A stretch of DNA of 64,000 bases from Phytoactinopolyspora mesophila. Lineage in GTDB: Bacteria > Actinomycetota > Actinomycetes > Jiangellales > Jiangellaceae. A program made the position numbers and the translations under genes. How positions within the stretch are numbered: position 1 is the first letter of the stretch; every line of letters starts with the position of its first letter. Positions 57,605 through 64,000 of this stretch are shown one piece after another. Where the stretch lies: positions 36,924 to 100,923 of the forward strand of contig NZ_WLZY01000007.1 of assembly GCF_010122465.1 (NCBI RefSeq). The letters run 5' to 3'. The notes under the pieces are model-generated. The model saw only the letters and a program-made list of their open reading frames with translations. It made no database searches and was not told the origin of the DNA.

Positions 57605-57799
57605 CTAACGCTCGGCGGGAGTGAGGTTCAGCGCCTCACATACCGCGCGCCAGACCACCCTCGTGTCTTCACCGGCTTCGAGGGCTTGGTGAACGGTGCG
57701 CTCCCCCAGGGTGTCGAGCACGTAGTCCCGCGCCCAGGAGTCGGCGTACGCCGACCCGAGGTGGTGTTCCATCCGCAACCAGAAGTCCGTCAACCGCAC
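57605..57799 (-). CDS. DUF3046 protein
   Basis: The 64-residue product begins RLTDFWLRMEHHLGSAYADS and ends VWRAVCEALNLTPAER, the DUF3046 pattern. These small actinobacterial proteins are commonly encoded next to recA; function unknown. I chose the GTG at 57799, which gives the family start; a frame six residues longer is open but not conserved. The ribosome site is weak. Confidence 0.88.
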   Translation of the reverse strand: MRLTDFWLRMEHHLGSAYADSWARDYVLDTLGERTVHQALEAGEDTRVVWRAVCEALNLTPAER

Positions 57800-57854
57800 G
57801 CACCCAGTATGTGCCATCTCCGTGGCGCTGAGGACCGCCGGCCCGCGCAGGGCA

Positions 57855-58550
57855 CTAGTAACGGCTGCGATCGTGCGTGATCTCTACGTCACCGGCGGAG
57901 GGTGGCCCCAGGGCCGAACCGTCCCAGCCATAGTGCGCAGGCGAGGTGTTGACCCAGTAGCTCGGCGTGCGTCCGGTGAACTTGCGGGACTCACGGATGT
58001 AATGAGACTGGTCGGCGTACTTGCCCAACGGCGTGTGCTCGCGCGCCACGATATCGGCGCCCAGCTGAGCGGAGAGGCGTATCTGCTGGATGATCGGGGT
58101 GGGAGGCTGCCCGGCATAGCGGCGGAAGATCCGTTCTTCCTGGCGCTGGCTCACCGTCGCCCGGGCGGCCCCGTCTCCGGCCACTATGCCCTGCCACCGC
58201 TCGAGGAATATCTCTTCGTCGAAATGCAGCGGCACCGATTCCCGCACGTCTCGTAGCAGCTCCGGCCAGCGCCGCGGATCGAACTCCTGGAACGGCGTCA
58301 GCAGCGGCATCTCGACGGCGGAGAAGCCCTTGTTCACGAAAAGACGAGGGTGTCCCAGCAGGACCTTGATCAGATTGGGGGTGCACAGTGCGAGCACTCC
58401 CTGTCGCACACCGTGCAGATGCCAAACCCGCGAGTGCGGGCCGAACAGCCGCACGCGCGGGCCGTCGCGGAGGAGTGTGACGAAAGGTGAGGGCAGGAGC
58501 AGAAGGCTCCCGGCGGGGCTGTGCTGAATCCGGTGCAGGAACTCACCCAC
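57855..58550 (-). CDS. AraC-family-like transcriptional regulator
   Basis: The ~231-residue product ends with an AraC-type helix-turn-helix half: LSAQLGADIVAREHTPLGKY then ADQSHYIRESRKFTGRTPSY. The N-terminal ~110 residues are a beta-rich sensor-like region (RVRLFGPHSRVWHLHG). The start is uncertain: the GTG at 58550 has AAGGGG 9 bases upstream, but the frame is open to an ATG at 58646. It is divergent from the DUF4287/DUF5655 gene, which it may control. Confidence 0.75.
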   Translation of the reverse strand: MGEFLHRIQHSPAGSLLLLPSPFVTLLRDGPRVRLFGPHSRVWHLHGVRQGVLALCTPNLIKVLLGHPRLFVNKGFSAVEMPLLTPFQEFDPRRWPELLRDVRESVPLHFDEEIFLERWQGIVAGDGAARATVSQRQEERIFRRYAGQPPTPIIQQIRLSAQLGADIVAREHTPLGKYADQSHYIRESRKFTGRTPSYWVNTSPAHYGWDGSALGPPSAGDVEITHDRSRY

Positions 58551-58675
58551 AGCTGCGCGCCCCTTCGATCCGTCTCGAAGCCATCGTAGCTTCAAAACAT
58601 GTCGGTTTCGTTCTATCGACCTCGATGACCCGCCGCATAACGTCAAGCTGTACGAAATCGGCGATAGGGGAATCG

Positions 58676-59233
58676 ATGGCGCTGGGACCGAAAGCCATGG
58701 GCGAGGCGATCGCCGCCAACCTCAAGGTGAAGACGGGAAAGCCGCTGGAGGACTGGCTGGCGTCGCTCGACGCCGAGCAGCCCAGCGACGCCAAGGCGGC
58801 GGCCACCTGGCTCAGGCAGCAGGGTCTCGGCCATTTCCAGGCGCAACTGGTGGTTCAGAAATGGAATGGCGAGCCGTTGTACGACGACCCCGCTCAGATC
58901 GTGGCTGATCTGTTCGAGGGCTTCGACGAGCAAGAACGCCTGTACAACCGAGTCGTCGACGACGTGAGCGCCCGCTACGAAGTGGTGGTCAATCCCTGCA
59001 AGGGATATGTCCCGCTGTACTCGAAGCGCAACCGGATCTTCGCCTCGTTCAAGCCGACCGCTGAAGGGCTGTACATCGGGCTGATCGGCAGCAGCTTCGA
59101 TTTCCCGACAGTGCCGCACGCCAGATCGCTCGGTGGCTCTGAGCGGATGGTCCGCGGCCGGTTCGTCGCCGACGCAGAGGCCGGTGTGGAGGCCGTCTGC
59201 CAGTCCTATGAGAACGAAGAGAACGGAGACTGA
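58676..59233 (+). CDS. DUF4287/DUF5655 protein
   Basis: The 185-residue product has an N-terminal DUF4287-like part (GPKAMGEAIAANLKVKTGKP, LGHFQAQLVVQKWNG) and a C-terminal DUF5655-like part (VNPCKGYVPLYSKRNRIFAS, GLYIGLIGSSFDFPTV). Both are of unknown function; DUF5655 occurs in stress-linked small proteins. The ATG at 58676 has AGGGG 5 bases upstream. The next gene begins 2 bases after its stop, so they form an operon. Confidence 0.82.
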   Translation: MALGPKAMGEAIAANLKVKTGKPLEDWLASLDAEQPSDAKAAATWLRQQGLGHFQAQLVVQKWNGEPLYDDPAQIVADLFEGFDEQERLYNRVVDDVSARYEVVVNPCKGYVPLYSKRNRIFASFKPTAEGLYIGLIGSSFDFPTVPHARSLGGSERMVRGRFVADAEAGVEAVCQSYENEENGD

Positions 59234-59234
59234 T

Positions 59235-59597
59235 GTGATTCAGAAGATCGGCGTGATTTCGGTGCCGGTACACGACCAGCAGCGGGCCAAGGAGTTCTTC
59301 ACCGGCGTCCTCGGCTTCGCCGAGGTGCGCGACGAGCCGTACACCAGCGAAGCGCGGTGGATCGAGCTCGCGCCTGAAGGCGCCGAGACCGCCATCACCC
59401 TGGTGACCTGGTTTCCCGCCATGCCACCGGGCGGGCTGGCCGGCATGGTGCTGAAGAGCGACGATGTGACCCGGGTCCACAAGTCCGTGGCCGAGTCGGC
59501 GGCCAGCGACGTCACCGACCCGGTCAGCGCGCCGTGGGGCACGTCATTCACCTTCACCGACACCGAAGGCAACGGCTGGATCGTGCAACAGGACTGA
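59235..59597 (+). CDS. VOC-superfamily (glyoxalase-like) protein
   Basis: The 120-residue product has the paired beta-alpha-beta-beta-beta units of VOC proteins: IGVISVPVHDQQRAKEFFTG and LGFAEVRDEP, then GTSFTFTDTEGNGWIVQQ with the metal-ligand Glu region. Reaction unknown. The GTG at 59235 has GGAG 6 bases upstream. Directly coupled to the DUF4287/DUF5655 gene. Confidence 0.88.
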   Translation: MIQKIGVISVPVHDQQRAKEFFTGVLGFAEVRDEPYTSEARWIELAPEGAETAITLVTWFPAMPPGGLAGMVLKSDDVTRVHKSVAESAASDVTDPVSAPWGTSFTFTDTEGNGWIVQQD

Positions 59598-59685
59598 GGT
59601 TGGTGGACCAGGCCGACCAGCCGCCCACCGGTGCCTTCGACGAGATCGCTCTGGGCTGTCGGTGCGGCACGGCAGGATAGGTGGC

Positions 59686-62600
59686 ATGGAGAACGTCCTC
59701 GAGATGTTCGGCCCGGCCACCCGTGCCTGGTTCACGAACTCGTTCGGCCGGCCGACGGCGGCGCAAGAGCATGCGTGGCGTGCAGTCGCGGCCGGCCGCA
59801 GCTCCCTGGTGGTGGCGCCCACCGGCTCGGGTAAAACGCTCGCCGCCTTCCTCTGGGCGCTGGACCGGCTCGTCTCCGGCCCCGTGCCGGCCGATCCGCT
59901 CCAGCGCTGCCGCGTGCTGTATGTGTCCCCGCTCAAGGCACTCACCGTCGATGTGGACCGCAACCTGCGGGCACCGCTGGAGGGGATCCGCCGGTCAGCC
60001 GCTGAGTTCGGACTCCCGGCGCCCGAGGTCACCACCACGGTCCGTACCGGAGACACCCCGGCCGACGAAAGACGACGCTTCGCCCGGCGGCCGGCCGACA
60101 TCCTGATCACCACTCCCGAGTCCTTGTTTCTCCTGCTGACGTCCCAGGCCCGGGAATCCCTTCGAGGCGTGCACACGGTCATCGTCGACGAGGTCCACGC
60201 CGTGGCCGGCACCAAACGCGGTTCCCACCTGGCCTTGTCCTTGGAACGGCTCGACGCGCTACTGCCCGCCCCCGCTCAGCGCATCGGCCTGTCAGCCACG
60301 GTGCGCCCGGTGGACGAGGTCGCCGGGTTCCTCGGCGGCGCCCGTCCGGTCGACGTCGTGGCTCCGGCCAGCGAGAAGGCATGGGATCTGCGTGTCGTGG
60401 TCCCCGTGCCGACGCTGTCCGAGCTGGACGCCACGGACCGCGGGCCGGCCAAACCCGGCGAGGCCGGATCGCAGGCATCAGCCGACGGCTCCAGCGAGGG
60501 CTCGATCTGGCCGCATGTCGAGCAACGTGTCGCGGGTCTTATCGGCCAGCACAATTCCACCCTCGTGTTCGCCAACTCCCGGCGCCTGGCCGAACGTCTG
60601 ACCAGCCGGTTGAACGAGATCGCCGAGGAGACACCCGAGCCACGGCATTCGCCGGCCGAGGTCATCGCTCAGTCCGGCGCCGCGCGCGGCGCCGGCGGAA
60701 CGCTGGCCCGCGCTCACCACGGCTCGGTCAGCAAGGAACAGCGGGCACTCATCGAGGACGACCTCAAGTCCGGCCGGCTGCCCGCGGTGGTCGCTACCAG
60801 CAGTCTCGAACTAGGCATCGACATGGGCGCCGTGGACCTCGTCGTTCAGGTCGAGTCCCCGCCCTCCGTGGCCAGCGGGCTCCAGCGGGTCGGCCGGGCC
60901 GGGCATCAGGTCGGCGCCACCTCCCATGGTGTGCTCTTTCCCAAGTACCGGGGTGATCTGATCCAGACGGCCGTGGTGTGCGAACGGATGCGCCAGGGTC
61001 TCATCGAAGAGTTGGTGGTCCCCCGCAATCCGCTCGACGTGCTCGCCCAGCAGATCGTCGCCATGGTGGCTATGGATGATTGGCACGTCGACCAACTGCT
61101 GGAGCTCGTCCGCCGGGCTTACCCGTTCCGCGAGCTACCGGAGTCCTCCTTCCAGGCGGTGCTGGACATGCTCGCCGGGCGCTACCCCTCCGACGAGTTC
61201 GCCGAGCTACGTCCCCGGCTGGTGTGGAACCGGGACGACGGCACGCTGCACGGCAGGCCCGGTAGCCAGCGGCTCGCCGTCACCAGCGGCGGCACCATTC
61301 CCGATCGTGGGCTGTTCGGCGTCTATCTCGCCGGCGCCGACACCCGGCGCACCAATTCGCGAGTGGGCGAACTGGACGAGGAGATGGTCTACGAGTCCCG
61401 CGTCGGCGACGTCTTCTCTCTCGGCGCCACCAGCTGGCGGATCGAGGAGATCACTCACGACCGCGTCATCGTCTCCCCCGCCCCCGGACATGCGGGCCGG
61501 TTGCCGTTCTGGAAAGGCGACACCCTCGGCCGGCCGGCCGAGCTGGGCGCGGCGGTCGGAGCGTTCGTCCGGGAGATCGCGGCCGCTGACGAGCCCGACG
61601 CCCGGCAGCGCGCCACCCATGCCGGTCTGGACGAATGGGCCACGGACAACCTCCTCGAGTACGTGCACGAGCAACGCGCCGCCACCGGTCAGGTGCCGGA
61701 TGACCAGACCATTCTCGTCGAGCGATTCCGGGACGAACTGGGCGACTGGCGCCTCGTCGTGCACTCTCCCTACGGGGCCCAGGTGCATGCCCCGTGGGCA
61801 TTGGCGCTGGGGGCCCGCCTGCGGGAACGCTACGGCGTCGACGTACAGGCGGTCTACGCCGACGACGGCGTGGTACTGCGCATCCCGGACACATGGGACA
61901 GCGCCAGCAACGCCGCCGTGCGCCGCGGATCGGACGTCGAGCTGGTCGTCCTGGCCCCGGACGAGGTGGACGATCTCGTCACCGCGGAGGTCGGAGCGTC
62001 GGCGCTGTTCGCCTCGCGGTTCCGCGAATGCGCGGCGCGGGCTCTGCTCCTGCCCCGGCGCCAGCCCGGACGGCGTTCGCCACTCTGGCAGCAGCGGCAA
62101 CGCTCGTCACAGCTGCTGTCCGTTGCTTCCAAGTACGGCTCGTTTCCCATGTTGCTGGAGACGATGCGCGAGTGCCTGCAGGACGTCTATGACCTACCTG
62201 GGCTGAACCAGCTGATGCGCGATATCGACGCCGGCCGGATCCGCGTCGTCGAGGTCGAGACCCCGCAGCCTTCCCCGTTCGCCCGCTCGCTGCTGTTCGG
62301 CTACGTCGAGGCATTCCTCTACGAGAACGACGCGCCACTGGCCGAGCGCCGTGCCCAGGCACTGACCCTCGATTCGGCGCTCTTGTCCGAGCTATTGGGG
62401 CACACCGAACTACGCGAGCTGCTCGATCTGTCGGTCATCGAGCGCACCGAGGCCGAGCTTCAGCGTCTCGTCGACGACCGCAAAGCCCGCGATTCCGAGG
62501 CTGTGGCCGATCTTCTGCGGCTGCTCGGGCCACTGAGCACCCCGGAGGTCGCGAAACGCTGTGCCGAGCCCGATGAGGCTCCGGTTTATCTAGAGAGCCT

Positions 62601-64000
62601 GGCCGGCCAGCGTCGGATCGCCGCGGTCCGGGTCGCGGGCGACGAGCGCTGGGCCGCCGTCGAAGACGTCGCCCGTCTCCGTGACGCGCTCGGTGTCGCG
62701 CCGCCGGAGGGAATCCATCCCGATTTCACCGAAACGGTAGCTGACCCACTCGGTGATCTTGTGGCCAGATACGCCCGCACACACGGCCCGTTCCAGGCCG
62801 AGGCAGTGGCCGAACGGTTGGGCCTGGGGCGAGCCGTGGTCGCGGGCGCACTGCGGCAACTGGTGGCCGATGGTCGTCTCGTCGAAGGACACTTGCGCCC
62901 GGGGACATCCGGCGTGGACTGGTGCGACGCCGAGGTACTGCGCCTGTTGCGCCGCCGTTCTCTTGCGTCGTTACGCCAGGAAGCCGAGCCCGTCGATCCC
63001 CCCACCCTCGCCCGGTTCCTCCCGGCCTGGCAGTCGGTGAACGGTTCGTTGCACGGCCCCGACGGCGTGCTGCGCGTGGTGGAACAGCTGGACGGGGTCC
63101 CGGTGCCGGCCAGCGCTCTAGAGCGGCTGATCCTCACCGCCCGAATGCCGGAATACAACCCAGTGTGGCTCGACGAGCTCACTACCGCGGGTGAAATCCT
63201 CTGGGCCGGCCGTGGCGTCATCCCGGGAGGTGACGGATGGGTTTCTTTGCACCTGGCCGATACCGCCGATCTGACGCTACCTGAGCCGGACGAGATCCCG
63301 GGCAGTATCGTGCACCAGGAGCTGGTCGGTGCGCTGGAGGCCGGCGGGGCGTTCTTCTTCCGACAGCTCAGCGACGTCGTCTCCGCAGCCGTCAGCGCGC
63401 AGGACAAGATCCGCGGTGCCACCGCGACCCTCGCCGAGGTCGCTGATTCCCTGGCTACGCCGCCCAAGATCACCGATCAGGAACTCACCTCGGCCCTGTG
63501 GGACCTGGTGTGGGCCGGGTTGATCACCAATGACTCCCTCGCGCCCTTGCGCTCGCTGCTGGCCGGACGCCGAGCCAGCCACCGGCAGCGCCCGGCGCCG
63601 ACGCGCTCCCGGCCCCGCCGTGCCAGAACCCATCCGCCGGCCAGATCGGGGCCGCCGTCGGCGGCCGGACGGTGGTCACTGCTTCCCGAACGCGACCTCG
63701 ATCCGACGCGCCGGGCGCATACCACCGCCGAGACATTGCTGGAGCGTCACGGCGTCGTCACTCGCGGCGCCGTCGTGGCCGAGCGTGTTCCCGGCGGATT
63801 CGCCGCCGCGTACAAAGTGCTCGCCGCCTTCGAAGACTCCGGGCGGGCCAGGCGCGGGTACTTCGTCGCCGGGCTGGGCGCGGCGCAGTTCGCGACGGTC
63901 GGCGCCGTCGACCGGCTCCGCACGTTCGCCTCGCACACCGGCGGCGGGGGCGGGGGGGGCGGCGCAACCCGCAGAACACACCGCCCAAAACCACACCCAC
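59686..64000 (+). CDS. lhr: Lhr, large superfamily 2 helicase (3' end beyond window)
   Basis: Large ATP-dependent DNA helicase of the Lhr family. The 1438 residues in view start ENVLEMFGPATRAWFTNSFG; Walker A is APTGSGKT (Lys50), the DEVH box begins at Asp168, and SATVRPVDEVAGFL, TSSLELGIDMGAVDLVVQ and SGLQRVGRAGHQ are motifs III-VI. Winged-helix and Lhr-core regions follow, then a C-terminal region resembling the AlkZ-like fold (ARMPEYNPVWLDELTTAGEI). The ATG at 59686 has AGGTGG close upstream. The frame is open at base 64000; the final ~25 residues (Gly run then TRRTHRPKPHP) look unlike the family. Confidence 0.93.
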   Translation, partial: MENVLEMFGPATRAWFTNSFGRPTAAQEHAWRAVAAGRSSLVVAPTGSGKTLAAFLWALDRLVSGPVPADPLQRCRVLYVSPLKALTVDVDRNLRAPLEGIRRSAAEFGLPAPEVTTTVRTGDTPADERRRFARRPADILITTPESLFLLLTSQARESLRGVHTVIVDEVHAVAGTKRGSHLALSLERLDALLPAPAQRIGLSATVRPVDEVAGFLGGARPVDVVAPASEKAWDLRVVVPVPTLSELDATDRGPAKPGEAGSQASADGSSEGSIWPHVEQRVAGLIGQHNSTLVFANSRRLAERLTSRLNEIAEETPEPRHSPAEVIAQSGAARGAGGTLARAHHGSVSKEQRALIEDDLKSGRLPAVVATSSLELGIDMGAVDLVVQVESPPSVASGLQRVGRAGHQVGATSHGVLFPKYRGDLIQTAVVCERMRQGLIEELVVPRNPLDVLAQQIVAMVAMDDWHVDQLLELVRRAYPFRELPESSFQAVLDMLAGRYPSDEFAELRPRLVWNRDDGTLHGRPGSQRLAVTSGGTIPDRGLFGVYLAGADTRRTNSRVGELDEEMVYESRVGDVFSLGATSWRIEEITHDRVIVSPAPGHAGRLPFWKGDTLGRPAELGAAVGAFVREIAAADEPDARQRATHAGLDEWATDNLLEYVHEQRAATGQVPDDQTILVERFRDELGDWRLVVHSPYGAQVHAPWALALGARLRERYGVDVQAVYADDGVVLRIPDTWDSASNAAVRRGSDVELVVLAPDEVDDLVTAEVGASALFASRFRECAARALLLPRRQPGRRSPLWQQRQRSSQLLSVASKYGSFPMLLETMRECLQDVYDLPGLNQLMRDIDAGRIRVVEVETPQPSPFARSLLFGYVEAFLYENDAPLAERRAQALTLDSALLSELLGHTELRELLDLSVIERTEAELQRLVDDRKARDSEAVADLLRLLGPLSTPEVAKRCAEPDEAPVYLESLAGQRRIAAVRVAGDERWAAVEDVARLRDALGVAPPEGIHPDFTETVADPLGDLVARYARTHGPFQAEAVAERLGLGRAVVAGALRQLVADGRLVEGHLRPGTSGVDWCDAEVLRLLRRRSLASLRQEAEPVDPPTLARFLPAWQSVNGSLHGPDGVLRVVEQLDGVPVPASALERLILTARMPEYNPVWLDELTTAGEILWAGRGVIPGGDGWVSLHLADTADLTLPEPDEIPGSIVHQELVGALEAGGAFFFRQLSDVVSAAVSAQDKIRGATATLAEVADSLATPPKITDQELTSALWDLVWAGLITNDSLAPLRSLLAGRRASHRQRPAPTRSRPRRARTHPPARSGPPSAAGRWSLLPERDLDPTRRAHTTAETLLERHGVVTRGAVVAERVPGGFAAAYKVLAAFEDSGRARRGYFVAGLGAAQFATVGAVDRLRTFASHTGGGGGGGGATRRTHRPKPHP

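Noticed and set aside
61207..62100. 297-codon minus-strand open frame inside lhr
   Set aside because: Shadow frame; lhr coding sequence is continuous here.

Overview
The window is high-GC, almost wall-to-wall coding DNA from an actinomycete chromosome. The gene content and order are typical of Actinomycetota: a dcw cell-wall cluster (murF, murE, ftsI, ftsL, rsmH, mraZ), the lexA - LysM - nrdR - nrdJ block, hflX-dapF-miaA, miaB, rny, recX-recA and lhr. A fused glycine/sarcosine-dimethylglycine methyltransferase with its own SAM-recycling genes points to a halotolerant species. A Jiangellales-type organism (for example Haloactinopolyspora or Phytoactinopolyspora) is my inference; the genus cannot be proved from this window. 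I saw no tRNA, rRNA, CRISPR array, prophage or insertion sequence.

Layout. 1-7344 (minus): murF (cut by the window edge), murE, ftsI, ftsL, rsmH, mraZ, preceded by an MraZ operator of 10-bp-spaced repeats. 7680-12315 (plus): moxR, DUF58 and transglutaminase operon, divergent from mraZ. 12620-15210 (minus): DUF3040 protein, methyltransferase, aldo/keto reductase; 15230-16054 (plus): a spermidine-synthase-like protein. 16181-20877 (minus): a sugar ABC transporter with a DUF4091 glycosidase-like enzyme. 21476-24947 (minus): nrdR and the B12-dependent reductase nrdJ. 25216-26809: a LysM protein and lexA, divergent around LexA boxes. 27022-30914: dinG and an S9 peptidase, divergent. 31061-35149 (minus): hflX, dapF, miaA.

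35286-44792 (minus) is the most distinctive part: GSMT-SDMT fusion, metK, adenosine kinase, metH and ahcY. Together they convert glycine to betaine and regenerate SAM from the three SAH released per betaine. This block sits between miaA and miaB. 45521-46015 (plus) is an unidentified small membrane protein. 46088-47593 (minus) is miaB; 47607-51501 (minus) is a TRAP uptake system (TAXI binding protein, DUF1850 protein, fused permease). 51815-55458 (minus): rny, recX, recA. 55779-58550 (minus): amidohydrolase, DUF3046 protein, AraC-type regulator. 58676 to the right edge (plus): DUF4287/DUF5655 protein, VOC protein, and lhr helicase, which runs off the window.

The non-coding DNA holds unusually many long perfect inverted repeats (13-27 bp arms). 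Two of them, near 26.9 kb and 36.9 kb, have unrelated stems but enclose a related loop sequence, and look like a repeat family. The DNA-damage circuit is clear: LexA boxes lie before the LysM gene, lexA and recA, and recA also has a LexA-independent damage promoter of the mycobacterial type.
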